Below are positions 27,704-36,286 of a stretch of 64,000 bases of DNA, piece by piece (position 1 is the first letter of the stretch; each line of letters starts with the position of its first letter). The notes beneath the pieces were generated by a model that saw only the letters and a program-made list of their open reading frames with translations, did not search any database and had not been told where the DNA came from. The position numbers were made by a program, and so were the translations under genes. Origin of the DNA: Rhizobium altiplani (lineage in GTDB: Bacteria > Pseudomonadota > Alphaproteobacteria > Rhizobiales > Rhizobiaceae); contig NZ_LNCD01000086.1 in assembly GCF_001542405.1 (NCBI RefSeq), forward strand, positions 21,469-85,468. Direction: 5' to 3'.

Positions 27704-28144
27704 GAGCGCTTCCGATTCAGTATTTTAAGTTGATTTTTGCACCCTTTTGCAGATTTCTTAATGGTTAATGTTTGGGTTTGTGGCAGGCAATTCTTGCGAA
27801 ATAGACATTTTTCGGTAGATATATATGAAATAATAATTGGCGTTTTCGTAAAACGGTGATAATTGGTGATCAAGTAGAGTTCTGATATTGAATTAGAATC
27901 ACGTTGCTTATTTCCTCGTTGGCTTTGGATTTCAGTGTTTAATTGAGGAAGAAGGCTGCGTGGTAGCGTACTAATTCGAAATCGGGCAGTATAAGAACGG
28001 GTTTCGGCCTCAGGAATCTAGGGGTGGATTTCAGTTTTTCGAAACAGGTTGCCGTAGCCTGGGTTTTTTGCTGTTGGCTCTACGATGACGGTCTTGGCTG
28101 ACGAGGCTTAGACCTTTGGAGCATTGAAACAGGAGAAACGTATT
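27704..28144 (+). promoter_or_regulatory. AT-rich upstream region of mucR
   Basis: 441 bases with no supported gene, conspicuously AT-rich in an otherwise GC-rich window, with repeated TTAAT/TATATAT/AATAAT steps (27740-27920). MucR/Ros proteins bind such T-A-rich DNA and repress their own promoters, so this is probably the promoter and autoregulatory region. The most T-rich block (28060-28072) is 70-85 bases before the start codon. Confidence 0.6.
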
Positions 28145-28576
28145 ATGACGGATACTGCAGCCGGTAGCGGGCCGGAGTTGCTGGTCGAGCTCACCGCAGA
28201 TATTGTTGCCGCCTATGTCAGCAACCACGTGGTCCCGGTTGGCGATCTCGCTAACCTGATTTCTGACGTGCATTCGGCACTTAGCAATACGTCGACGCCG
28301 CAAGCTGCAACGGCGGTTGTCGAGAAGCAGAAGCCGGCTGTATCGGTGCGTAAATCCGTTCAGGATGAACAGATCACATGCCTGGAGTGCGGCGGCAACT
28401 TCAAGTCGCTCAAGCGTCACCTGATGACCCACCACAATCTCTCGCCGGAAGAGTACCGCGAGAAATGGGAGCTCCCCGTCGACTACCCGATGGTAGCGCC
28501 GGCCTATGCCGAAGCGCGCTCGCGCCTCGCAAAGGAAATGGGGCTCGGCCAGCGTCGCAAGCGCGGCCGCGGCTGA
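28145..28576 (+). CDS. mucR: MucR/Ros-family zinc-finger regulator
   Basis: 143 residues from ATG 28145 (GGAG ten bases upstream). An N-terminal oligomerisation region (about 10-45) is followed by the prokaryotic zinc finger C79-xx-C82-x9-H92-xxx-H96, then HNLSPEEYREKWELPVDYPMVAPAYAEARSRLAKEMGLGQ, the characteristic MucR C-terminus. MucR acts as an H-NS-like silencer of exopolysaccharide, motility and virulence or symbiosis genes in rhizobia and Brucella. It is followed by a strong terminator. Its place behind an mrp operon fits sinorhizobial gene order as I recall it. Confidence 0.95.
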   Translation: MTDTAAGSGPELLVELTADIVAAYVSNHVVPVGDLANLISDVHSALSNTSTPQAATAVVEKQKPAVSVRKSVQDEQITCLECGGNFKSLKRHLMTHHNLSPEEYREKWELPVDYPMVAPAYAEARSRLAKEMGLGQRRKRGRG

Positions 28577-28603
28577 TCGTTGCCAAGGATTTGATCCTGT
28601 AGA

Positions 28604-28635
28604 GCCGGGCGGAAGCCCGGCTTTTGTGTTTTTGG
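28604..28635 (+). terminator. Rho-independent terminator of mucR
   Basis: Arms GCCGGGC/GCCCGGC around a GGAA tetraloop, followed by TTTTGTGTTTTT. It lies 28 bases past the mucR stop codon. Confidence 0.9.
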
Positions 28636-28754
28636 TCGGGGAAGAAATGGGGAAAATAATCCTATTTGTTTTCGCCTGTTAAAGAAAATGAACAATGGGA
28701 TCAGCAGAAAATTGCGCCGTCGCGTTTTTGTTCGTACTCGCAGCCGTGTAGAGC

Positions 28755-28780
28755 ATAGGAAATAAGTCCTATTCGTAGGA
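28755..28780. promoter_or_regulatory. Overlapping palindromes before the DnaA-domain gene
   Basis: ATAGGA-N6-TCCTAT (28755-28772) overlaps TCCTA-N4-TAGGA (28767-28780). The second TAGGAG doubles as the ribosome-binding site of the gene at 28789, so a bound protein could block translation start or promoter clearance. A related half, ATCCTATTT, sits about 100 bases upstream. Confidence 0.45.
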
Positions 28781-28788
28781 GTGTTCAT

Positions 28789-29133
28789 ATGCCGATTGCC
28801 AATTTCACTTTGCCAGGCGCCTCCGCGCCATCCTTTCCCGAGGCGGTCACCGAGATGGTCATGCTTGCCAGCCATCGGATCCAGATGCGTCGGGACCGGC
28901 GCCGCACGCTCTGCCATATCAGGCAGATCGCCATGTATGTTTGCCATGTCGCCCTTCAGATCCCGCTTTATGAGATCGCCGCAGCCTTCGGCCGTGACCG
29001 TACGACAGTTGGCCATGCCTGCCACGTGGTCGAGGATCGCCGCGACGATCCAGCGTTCGACGAATTCGTCGCGGTCGTCGAGCGGACCGTCACGTCTGTA
29101 TTTCGTTCGAACGGAGTGCTCGGCAATGAGTGA
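28789..29133 (+). CDS. DnaA domain-IV-like DNA-binding protein
   Basis: 114 residues. The central part, RQIAMYVCHVALQIPLYEIAAAFG followed by RDRTTVGHACHVVEDRRDD, matches the helix-turn-helix DNA-binding domain IV of the replication initiator DnaA, including the R-D-x-T-T-V recognition helix. There is no AAA+ domain and no Walker motif, so it cannot be an initiator by itself. It could recognise DnaA-box-like DNA as a competitor or regulator. Eight bases of overlap with the next gene indicate a shared transcript. Palindromes overlap its Shine-Dalgarno. Confidence 0.8.
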   Translation: MPIANFTLPGASAPSFPEAVTEMVMLASHRIQMRRDRRRTLCHIRQIAMYVCHVALQIPLYEIAAAFGRDRTTVGHACHVVEDRRDDPAFDEFVAVVERTVTSVFRSNGVLGNE

Positions 29134-29922
29134 TGCGAACAGAGCCATGGTAAAACTTCTGAGGTTTCTGGCACGTGGCCAGGCGCGGGAGCAGGCATGC
29201 GAGGGTTCTGCCCGGTCGCTGCAGTCAGATGACGCCTCGCTTCACATCGTTTCCGAGGGTCTGCTGGCCGAGGCCGTGTCTGCCGGGCTGGTCCGCCGGG
29301 CAGGCGGGCGGAACGGCTTATGTCCGGCCGCACGCTCCTATCTCAGGCGTGCCGCCTCCATGAGGGAGGAAGCCTTCATCGAGCAGCACGGCGCAAGCGG
29401 CCATGCCGTGGCAGATGTGGACGGCGGCCCGCAGCCCTTCGGATCAACCGGGAGGAATCGCCGCTTTCAAGCCTTGTGCGACTGAAGGAGAGGAGTGGCC
29501 GGCCATTCCTCCCGAATGAGGCGCTTGCAGCCGGGGAAAGGCTGCTTGCCGGTTTCACGCGCGGCCAGCTGCAGCCGCGCATCACTGCCTCCTGGGAACC
29601 GCAACAGGCAAGCCGTGCGAAAGGAGAACGCGGCGGCATGGCGGACCTTGCCGATAGCGCCATCGCCGCCCGCGTCGCGGTCAATCGTGCGCTGGAAGCG
29701 ATGGGACCGGAACTTGCCGGCGTGGCGCTTGATGTCTGCTGCTTCATGAAGGGGTTGGAGACCGTCGAGCGCGAGCGCCAATGGCCGGCGCGATCGGCCA
29801 AACTGATGCTGCGCACGGCCCTGATGGCGCTCTCCCGGCATTACAAACCGCCGGCGCCCTCGCGCCGATCGCGCGTGGAGCATTGGGGTGCGGAGGGCTA
29901 CAGGCCCGAACTCTATTCGTGA
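29126..29922 (+). pseudogene. DUF6456-type protein split by a frameshift
   Basis: The first frame from ATG 29126 gives an N-terminal winged-helix-like part (LLRFLARGQAREQACEGS...EGLLAEAVSAGLVRR) that runs off into nonsense after the DVDGG at about 29425. The second frame continues the protein: INREESPLSSLVRLKERSG...MADLADSAIAARVAVNRALEAMGPELAGVALDVCCFMKGLETVERERQWPARSAK in segments, ending at 29922. Together they make a normal-length protein of about 265 residues. One base is missing relative to an open frame around 29418-29432. This could be a real mutation, a sequencing error or, less likely, programmed frameshifting. I see no classic slippery heptamer. Confidence 0.75.
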
Positions 29923-29938
29923 TGAGGCGGGTGGTTGC

Positions 29939-30361
29939 TTAGGCCACCGCGCGTACGCGGGCTTCCTCGCGGATGCGGTTGACCATCGAGCGCAGGCCGT
30001 TGGCGCGCTGCGAGGAGAGATGCTCGACGAGGCCGATCTTCGAGAATACGTCGAAGGCGTCGAGGGCCGCGATCTCCGATGCCGTCTTGCCGGAATAGGT
30101 TGCAAGAACGATGGCCACGAGCCCGCGCACGATATGCGCGTCGGAGTCGCCCTCGAAGGTCATGACGGGATTGTCCGGATCCCCCGCGGTGTGCGTTACG
30201 AGCCAGACCTGGCTGGCGCAGCCCATCACCTTGTTGGCCGATGTCTTCTTGTCGTCGGGAAGGTCCGGAAGCGCCTTTCCGAGCTCGATCACATAGCGAT
30301 AGCGATCTTCCCAGTCGTCGAGGAAGGAGAAGTCGTCAATGATCTGCTCGAGGGACGTCAT
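29939..30361 (-). CDS. sufE: SufE-family cysteine desulfurase activator
   Basis: 140 residues from ATG 30361. IIDDFSFLDDWEDRYRYVIELGKALP opens the fold, the sulfur-accepting Cys is in KVMGCASQVWLV, and RANGLRSMVNRIREEA closes it. SufE takes persulfide sulfur from SufS for Fe-S cluster assembly. No suf operon is nearby, so this is a stand-alone copy. Confidence 0.94.
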   Translation of the reverse strand: MTSLEQIIDDFSFLDDWEDRYRYVIELGKALPDLPDDKKTSANKVMGCASQVWLVTHTAGDPDNPVMTFEGDSDAHIVRGLVAIVLATYSGKTASEIAALDAFDVFSKIGLVEHLSSQRANGLRSMVNRIREEARVRAVA

Positions 30362-30420
30362 GTATTGTGGCCTTTCGTTATCAGGTTTCATATAGGTGAA
30401 ACGCGGCCAGATTTGAACCA

Positions 30421-30460
30421 TTAAAAAGAAACGCCGCGGAGGATGGGCATCCTCGCGGCG
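30421..30460 (-). terminator. Rho-independent terminator of the DUF5330 gene
   Basis: On the minus strand a CGCCGCG.../...CGCGGCG stem with one bulge (30432-30460) is followed by TTTCTTTTTAA. It separates the DUF5330 gene from sufE on the same strand. Confidence 0.8.
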
Positions 30461-30564
30461 CAGCAAAAGCTGGAAATAAACAGGGCAGGCACGTCAGGCA
30501 CGGGACATTCCGCGGCTTGCGGATCTCCGGTGCAAGCTTGGTCGCGGAAAATCCCGCGGAATTC

Positions 30565-31071
30565 TCAGGTGGCCGGACGCGGCGTCGGCAGCGGAATGGT
30601 GCCCGTCGTCACGGTGTCGGAAAGGCTTTCATCGCCGTCGTCAACCGGCGGGCGATAGGGCATCGGCTGGTTCAGCGCTGCGGTGCGTTCCTGTGCCTCG
30701 GCCTGAGCCTCGGCATGGGAGGGCGCAAGTGCCGCGACGGGAGTGATCGGCGCATTGGGTGCGACAGCAGGCTTGGCGGCGTTGTCGTCACCGAAACGGC
30801 TGTCCAGCAGCTCATAGGCGACACGGGCGCCTTCGCGGGCCCGGTGGCCGAGCGCGGCCATGGTCTCCGCACCCTTGACGCAGACCTCCGGCTTCTCGCC
30901 GCACATGCCTGTCACGTAGTCATAGGCGCCTGTCGCCGCGACAAAGGCGTCGGAAAACTGCAATGTCGGCTGCGAGCGGGTCGAGCTCTCGCCGCTGAAG
31001 AACGACAGCAACACGAGCACAAGCCCGAACCAGAATGATCCTTTGATCAGAAACCACATCGTCGTTGCCAT
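30565..31071 (-). CDS. DUF5330 membrane-anchored protein
   Basis: 168 residues from ATG 31071. One N-terminal helix (MWFLIKGSFWFGLVLVLLSFF) is followed by a periplasmic part with two Cys in MCGEKPEVCVKG, which may form a disulfide, and an Ala/Pro-rich tail ending in TGTIPLPTPRP. The DUF5330 family is largely confined to Rhizobiales and of unknown function. Ends at a strong terminator. Confidence 0.83.
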   Translation of the reverse strand: MATTMWFLIKGSFWFGLVLVLLSFFSGESSTRSQPTLQFSDAFVAATGAYDYVTGMCGEKPEVCVKGAETMAALGHRAREGARVAYELLDSRFGDDNAAKPAVAPNAPITPVAALAPSHAEAQAEAQERTAALNQPMPYRPPVDDGDESLSDTVTTGTIPLPTPRPAT

Positions 31072-31518
31072 CCTGTTTTCCCGTTCGGTCTTACCGCCGA
31101 ATCGGTCCGGTCTTCCGGTGTGCTTGACCTTAGAGCGGAGTTGCGAATGCCAGTTTTCAAAACTCGTCGGCATTTGCCTCAAATTTAGTTCGAATTTTAA
31201 TGAACGGGATTTGCACCGCATTTCGGTCAAATTGTAGCGACCGCTGTTAAGCATGTCATCGGCCTCCTCCTGTAATTGCAGGCAAACCTTGCGGCAGAGC
31301 TGCCACAAAGGTTAACAGCAAGCTGAAATGTGAGCGAAATCCGTCGCTTACCGCCCGTTAACCGTAAAAAACAAAGCCGCTTCCATATGTCCAAAAACGG
31401 GACATTTCGCTCTTCTGCGGTGTGGAGGCGGCTTTTCCCTTATCCTTTCCTTAAGCGCCCAAGGCCTATTGTCGGCCCTGGTAAAAAGCCTTTTTTGGGC
31501 GGGTATTGCGTGCGTGTA
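31072..31518. promoter_or_regulatory. Divergent promoter region before the sensor kinase
   Basis: About 450 bases without a supported gene. The stretch at 31300-31380 is A/T-rich with GTTAAC elements. In-frame earlier starts for the kinase at 31330 and 31387 fall inside it, so the true untranslated length may be shorter. Confidence 0.4.
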
Positions 31519-33051
31519 ATGAGTAAGATCGCAGAGCGGGCGGCAGCCCTCGTGGACCGGGCGGTGGAAAGCTGGCTCTCCCGGACAGGAGGGGGCACAG
31601 CCGTGCGCCAGCGTGAATTGATGATCCTGCGCCGCTTGGCGCTGCTTTCGTCGGCGGCTCTCGTCGCGGTCCCCGTTGGGCTCTCTTCTGTGACCAGTCC
31701 TGCCATTGCGCTACCCGTCGGTGTCGCAACCGTCTGCGCGGCCTTCCTGTTTTCTGCGGTGGGCAGCATTGCCCTGTCGCGTCAGGGTACGGCAACAGCG
31801 CCGATTGCCGCGCCTGTCGCCGAAGACTTTTTCATGGAAGCAACCGCCGGTCTCGCCTTCTTCCTGGATCCGCAGGGCAACGTCACTGCCGTCGGCGGTC
31901 GTGACAAGCGCGAATATCTCGCCTGGATGCGTGATCCGATCGACAAGGGCTTTGTCGATCAGATACATGTCTCTGACCGCATCCTTTTCCTGCAGGCGCT
32001 GGATCAGCTTCGCCAGGGTGAGGCGACTGCCGCGGTCGATCTGCGGCTGGAGCGCCCTTCGGTTTCGCGTGACAACAGGCAGTTTGCCTACCTGCGTATG
32101 GATATGACCGCGCGGCAGGACGGCGAGGGCACGCTCTTCAGCGTGATTGCCCAGTTACGCGATGTCTCGGTGGAGCAGCAGTTACGGCAGGAGGCGCAGA
32201 ACCGCGCCGCCGACGCCCGCTCGGCAAACGATGCAAAATCGCGGTTCCTTGCCGCCGTCAGCCACGAATTGCGCACACCGCTCAACGCCATCCTCGGCTT
32301 CTCCGACATCCTGCTCGGCGAGTATTTCGGCAAGCTCGAAAACGACCGCCAGCGGGAATATGTCGGCCTTGTCAGGGAATCCGGCGCGCACCTGCTCTCC
32401 GTCGTCAACACCATGCTCGACATGAGCAAGATCGAAGCGGGGCGCTATGAGCTTTGTCTCGAACCCTTCGACATTGCATCAGTCGTTCGTTCCTGCGAGG
32501 CCATGCTGGCGCTGCAGGCGAAGTCCAAGGGTGTATCGCTGACAAGCCGAGTGCAGCGCGGTCTCGACGAGGTCGTGGCCGATCAGCGCGCGATCCAGCA
32601 GATCCTGATCAATCTGGTTGGCAATGCCGTGAAATTCACCGATGCGGGCGGTGCGATCTCGATCGACGCGTCGATGCGCGACGGCATTCTGAGCCTCTGC
32701 GTGAGCGACACCGGCATCGGCATTCCCGGCGACAAGCTGGAAACGCTCGGCCAACCTTTTGTCCAGATCCAGAACGACTATAGCCGCCGATTCGAGGGAA
32801 CGGGACTCGGCCTGTCGTTGGTGAAGGGCTTGGTGGCGCTGCATGGCGGCGACTTCGCAATCGCCAGCACGCCGGGCGCCGGTACGATCATTACGATTTC
32901 CATTGCAGCGGATGGCTCTGGCATTCCGGCTGTGGGTTCTGCCCGCAACGATCTTGTCGAGTTTCCGCCGCGACTGAAGGCTGTGCCGGCGCTAGCGGGC
33001 GTTTTGGAAGAGGGGCTTTTCGATGGCCGCGAGCAAGCGAAAATCGCCTAA
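31519..33051 (+). CDS. Membrane sensor histidine kinase with PAS-like domain
   Basis: 510 residues from ATG 31519 (ATG at 31330 or 31387 possible). Two transmembrane helices at about 37-58 and 62-84, a PAS-like region at about 105-215, then a HisKA domain with the phospho-acceptor H249 in AVSHELRTPLN. The HATPase domain follows with QILINLVGNAVKF (N box), SDTGIGIP (G1) and FEGTGLGLSLVKGLVALHGG (G2). No response regulator is adjacent. The kinase core resembles the DivJ/PleC/PdhS class of alphaproteobacterial cell-cycle kinases, but the partner is unknown. It overlaps the next gene by 29 bases. Confidence 0.9.
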   Translation: MSKIAERAAALVDRAVESWLSRTGGGTAVRQRELMILRRLALLSSAALVAVPVGLSSVTSPAIALPVGVATVCAAFLFSAVGSIALSRQGTATAPIAAPVAEDFFMEATAGLAFFLDPQGNVTAVGGRDKREYLAWMRDPIDKGFVDQIHVSDRILFLQALDQLRQGEATAAVDLRLERPSVSRDNRQFAYLRMDMTARQDGEGTLFSVIAQLRDVSVEQQLRQEAQNRAADARSANDAKSRFLAAVSHELRTPLNAILGFSDILLGEYFGKLENDRQREYVGLVRESGAHLLSVVNTMLDMSKIEAGRYELCLEPFDIASVVRSCEAMLALQAKSKGVSLTSRVQRGLDEVVADQRAIQQILINLVGNAVKFTDAGGAISIDASMRDGILSLCVSDTGIGIPGDKLETLGQPFVQIQNDYSRRFEGTGLGLSLVKGLVALHGGDFAIASTPGAGTIITISIAADGSGIPAVGSARNDLVEFPPRLKAVPALAGVLEEGLFDGREQAKIA

Positions 33052-33955
33052 GGGACGGAGAGGCCGACAGAAACGGCCGAGCCTCCTTCTCACAGGGGCA
33101 ACCATGGTCGGCGGTATCGGGCTGCAGGGCGCAAGCGTGCTTGGCGGCGTGATCGGCCGCAACCCGTCGGTTGCCGGCGGTACGGCAGCCTTCCTTGTCA
33201 TCTTCAGCTTCGTCGCCGCAAACGCGCTCTGGTATCAGCCAGGGGCGCATCCGCACCCGTTCCTGCGCACCCGCGATCCGCTCTTTCCGAATGTGCTCGG
33301 CGGTCGCCCGGTCATCGAGGAGCAAAGCGGGAATGTCACCACCTTCAAGATCCAGCGGCAGGACGAGGCCGACGTCACGCAGACCAATGCGACGCCGCCA
33401 GTCGCTCCCGGCGGGCAGCAGCCGAGCCAGATCGTCATGGACATCCAGACCGAACTGGTCCGGCGTGGCCTTTACAACGGCACTCCGGATGGGGTCATCG
33501 GCCCGCGCACCAGTGCGGCGATCCTCTTCTTCGAAGAAACCGTGGGCATGCCGCAGACGGGCGACGCAACGCCAGATATGCTGGCAGCGCTCAGAACCGA
33601 CTCGGTCGGCCCCTCGGCGATCCCGCTGGAAAAGCCGCGCGAAGACATCACCTCGAAGGCATCCGCCGAGGATCCTGTCGCCGCCGCCATCCGCAGCGCC
33701 GAAAAGAGTGTGAAGACCGCGCCGACACTTGCAAAGAAAGCCGCACCATCCGCGGAGTTGTCGACTGTGGATCTCGTCCTGAAGATCCAGAAGGGCCTCA
33801 GCAACATGGCCTACGCCAATGTCGGCGTTGACGGTGTGCCGGGAGAACAGACCCGCACCGCCATTCGCCACTTCCAGAAGCACTACAACCTTCCCGAGAA
33901 TGGCGAGCCGAGCGAAGCGGTCTTGAAGAAGCTCAAGGAGATCGGCGCGCTCTGA
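33023..33955 (+). CDS. Membrane-anchored protein with two peptidoglycan-binding domains
   Basis: 310 residues. A basic N-terminus (KRKSPKGRRGRQKRPS) precedes a helix at about 47-68. Two PG_binding_1 repeats follow: VMDIQTELVRRGLYNGTPDGVIGPRTSAAI (about 139-170) and LKIQKGLSNMAYANVGVDGVPGEQTRTAIRHFQ (252-285), each with the D-G-x-x-G-x-x-T-x-x-A signature. It is coupled to the sensor kinase upstream by a 29-base overlap, which suggests the pair links envelope state to signalling. Confidence 0.88.
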   Translation: MAASKRKSPKGRRGRQKRPSLLLTGATMVGGIGLQGASVLGGVIGRNPSVAGGTAAFLVIFSFVAANALWYQPGAHPHPFLRTRDPLFPNVLGGRPVIEEQSGNVTTFKIQRQDEADVTQTNATPPVAPGGQQPSQIVMDIQTELVRRGLYNGTPDGVIGPRTSAAILFFEETVGMPQTGDATPDMLAALRTDSVGPSAIPLEKPREDITSKASAEDPVAAAIRSAEKSVKTAPTLAKKAAPSAELSTVDLVLKIQKGLSNMAYANVGVDGVPGEQTRTAIRHFQKHYNLPENGEPSEAVLKKLKEIGAL

Positions 33956-33960
33956 AGCCC

Positions 33961-33979
33961 GGCAATGCCAAGCATTGCC
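33961..33979 (+). terminator. Perfect stem after the peptidoglycan-binding gene
   Basis: GGCAATGC-CAA-GCATTGCC, eight perfect pairs with a three-base loop, but no strong T-run. It could be a weak terminator or an attenuator before the DUF1491 gene. Confidence 0.4.
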
Positions 33980-34008
33980 GCTTGCCGTTTGTCTGCTATA
34001 GCTCGCCG

Positions 34009-34365
34009 ATGAGATTACGCACCGATATTTTCGTCTCCGCCCTCCTGCGCCGGGTTTTTGCCAAAGGTGATTTTGCCGCTGTCGAGGCAAAGGGCGCCGA
34101 CGAGGCGGGCGCCATCTTCATTCGCCAGCACTTCCGCGATGGTCTTGAGACGCTCTACGGCCCAGCGCCGCAAAGCCTCTTCGACGACGAGACGAGCGGG
34201 GAGCGCCTATTCGAGAAACGGCTGACGCGCGAAAAGCCTGATCGGGTCAGGGAAATGCTCGAGCGTGAGCGGAAGTTCGACCCGGACCTCTGGATCGTCG
34301 AGCTTGAAGCCGATGAGCTCGGGGATATCGTTCCGCTTGGCGACGGGCGCGAGAACCCGCTCTAG
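34009..34365 (+). CDS. DUF1491 family protein
   Basis: 118 residues from ATG 34009. MRLRTDIFVSALLRRVF and DEAGAIFIRQH are DUF1491 hallmarks, and the acidic C-terminus reads DPDLWIVELEADE. Small, cytosolic, unknown function, common downstream of peptidoglycan-binding genes in Rhizobiaceae. Convergent with DUF2336. Confidence 0.88.
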   Translation: MRLRTDIFVSALLRRVFAKGDFAAVEAKGADEAGAIFIRQHFRDGLETLYGPAPQSLFDDETSGERLFEKRLTREKPDRVREMLERERKFDPDLWIVELEADELGDIVPLGDGRENPL

Positions 34366-34371
34366 TCAAAG

Positions 34372-35319
34372 TCAGCGTGTACGGATGATGCGCCTGTCCT
34401 GGGCGGGCGGTTCCTCATGGGCGGCTTGCGCCGTTTCTGTTCCTTCGGGCAGGTAGGTATAGCTGTCGGCGCGGCGCCAGGCGTCGACGCGGGCGTTGCA
34501 CTCTTCCAGATCGAGACTGTCCAGCACCATCCATGCGCGCGTGACGCCATGCTGCGGTTCCGCAAGGTGCGGGTAGAGCTTTTCGAGCACAAAGACGGCG
34601 TCGCGGAAGTCCAGGCCGAGACTGATGAGCGTGGTCGCCAGTTGCTGACCGGAGATATCGAGCATAATGCGCTCTGCAAGCCAGCGGCTTGCCGAAAGCC
34701 CGCTGGCAAGCGCCTTGGCAAAGAGCGCCGCTTCGCGATTGCGGGCAAAGCGGACGAGGAGTGCGGCCTGGATCGGCGACAGGTTACGCAGCCCGAGGCG
34801 ATCGCCTTCCGGGCGGCTGACATGACGTGCCAACTCCCGGATTCTATTGCGTATCTCCTCTTCACTCGCGCGGCGCGCTGCAGCCTCGGCTTCCTCGAGG
34901 GAAGCCGGAACCGGCGGTTCGGATGGTACGATGCCAGTTTCGACCTCAGCCGGAGCTGCCAGACGCTGTTCCGCCTGACGCAGGCCGACCAGCGCGTCGA
35001 TGACCCGCGGGGAAAGCGCATCCCGGCTGACGATCGCCTTCATGTGTGCGCTGCCCTGGGTGCGCGCAATGGTGATCAAGGTCTCGTCGTCGATCGCCGG
35101 CGAGGAGGTGAGGAACGGCGCTGCAATGTCGATCGACTGGCAGCCGACGAAAAGCGCGACGGCGGCTGGAATCTGCGGGCATTGGGAAAGGGCTGCCACG
35201 GCCTGACGCTTTGCCTCGAGAGAGGAGGCCTGGAACAGCGGCGTGAAGAGTTCGGCGAATTGGCGCAGTTCGGAGCGGGTTGGCGGCTGCAATCCCTCGA
35301 AGCTGCTGACGGTCGCCAT
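34372..35319 (-). CDS. DUF2336 family protein
   Basis: 315 residues from ATG 35319 (AAGGA upstream). It is helical and soluble, with repeated short helices in the N-terminal half (LRQFAELFTPLFQ, LTSSPAIDDETLITIARTQG) reminiscent of HEAT-like repeats, and an Arg/Glu-rich segment at about 140-165. The family is alphaproteobacterial, and some members are tied to motility or cell-cycle control. A near-match CtrA half-site pair lies 165 bases upstream. Function unknown. Confidence 0.85.
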   Translation of the reverse strand: MATVSSFEGLQPPTRSELRQFAELFTPLFQASSLEAKRQAVAALSQCPQIPAAVALFVGCQSIDIAAPFLTSSPAIDDETLITIARTQGSAHMKAIVSRDALSPRVIDALVGLRQAEQRLAAPAEVETGIVPSEPPVPASLEEAEAAARRASEEEIRNRIRELARHVSRPEGDRLGLRNLSPIQAALLVRFARNREAALFAKALASGLSASRWLAERIMLDISGQQLATTLISLGLDFRDAVFVLEKLYPHLAEPQHGVTRAWMVLDSLDLEECNARVDAWRRADSYTYLPEGTETAQAAHEEPPAQDRRIIRTR

Positions 35320-35483
35320 GAGAACCACGTCCTTCTTCCGGCTGGCGGATGGGGCCTCTAGGTCTCGGAACCGGTCACGCACAAGAACACACCCTGGAAA
35401 CGCAAAAAGGGATGTCGCAGGACTGGACGTGAAGGGACGCCCCTTACCCCACATAGGTTATGAACAAATCCTACATGGGCAGG

Positions 35484-35499
35484 GTTAACGCTTGCTAAA
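35484..35499 (-). promoter_or_regulatory. Near-match CtrA site (TTTA-N7-TTAAC)
   Basis: Read on the minus strand this is one mismatch from TTAA-N7-TTAAC. It lies in the promoter region of the DUF2336 gene. Binding by CtrA is inferred from the sequence only. Confidence 0.4.
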
Positions 35500-35557
35500 G
35501 ACTTTATTCAATTTGTACCGAAAGGCTTCACCGTATGACGACCGCGGGACGGAGTGA

Positions 35558-35764
35558 CTAAAGCCCCTTGTGTCCGCGCAGCGCCGCCAAAAGCCTCTCG
35601 GCGCTATTGTTCCCGGACTGATAGAGGTCAAGCGCAGCGGACGCTGCCATCTGGGCTTCGGCGCTCTTGATGTCGATCCGCTTTTCCGCACACCACGCAT
35701 CGAGGGCATGGCGCAGCACGTCAAGGTCCTCGGGAGAGAATGTCGAACCGATAAACAAAGACAT
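35558..35764 (-). CDS. Small conserved hypothetical protein
   Basis: 68 residues from ATG 35764, chosen because GGGAGGGG lies just upstream; a 93-residue reading from 35839 crosses that site. The sequence (MSLFIGSTFSPEDLDVLRHALDAW and later AASAALDLYQSGNNSAERLL) is acidic and helical, with no signal peptide. Proteins of this kind are widespread in Rhizobiaceae; no function is known to me. Confidence 0.78.
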   Translation of the reverse strand: MSLFIGSTFSPEDLDVLRHALDAWCAEKRIDIKSAEAQMAASAALDLYQSGNNSAERLLAALRGHKGL

Positions 35765-35979
35765 TTTAACCCCTCCCTGTCCGCAATAAGCGGAAGACGG
35801 CGCCCCGCCGCCTGGCCACGGACCCGTGGCCGATGACACAACTTTACCGGTATTGGTGAGGATCGCAATTGATATTTTTGTGACGAGAAACCACGGAGCT
35901 GTAATGGGGCCGCCATCGCCGACACAACCTCCGTTAAGTATATGAATTAATGCTAATATCGGCGCGACATTGTCGGTTG

Positions 35980-35999
35980 AAACTTCTTATGAGAAGTTT
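35980..35999. repeat. Perfect inverted repeat AAACTTCT-TATG-AGAAGTTT
   Basis: Eight-base arms with a four-base loop in a gene-free region, 67 bases from a CtrA-type box. It could be an operator or an RNA hairpin. No T-run follows. Confidence 0.5.
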
Positions 36000-36065
36000 G
36001 AAACCAAATGGGGACTCAGCGCGTTTATAAGACGTCGTGCAAATAGCTAACGTCCAGGCATGAAA

Positions 36066-36081
36066 TTAACGATCTGTTAAC
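36066..36081 (+). promoter_or_regulatory. CtrA box TTAA-N7-TTAAC
   Basis: An exact match to the alphaproteobacterial CtrA consensus, 206 bases upstream of the small gene at 36287 and facing it. The gene-free region 35765-36286 contains this box and the inverted repeat at 35980. Confidence 0.65.
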
Positions 36082-36286
36082 TGTCGTATGTCTCAATTCG
36101 GGTATGAACGGCGATCGAGTGCTTCGGTCGTCCGGTTTCACATCACGGTATTTCAAACAGGTGCCGTGAGAAAGGCGCGAATGCCTCGGAGCCCGGTTTC
36201 GGGTTCTACAGGACGCGCTGGCTCGCATAGGCGGGCAGGGTGAGATTCCGCAGTTCATCCGTCTCGGGCCGTGCATGGAGACGAGA

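Noticed and set aside
29410..29440. Programmed -1 frameshift in the DUF6456 gene
   Set aside because: No X-XXY-YYZ slippery site is visible near the required switch.
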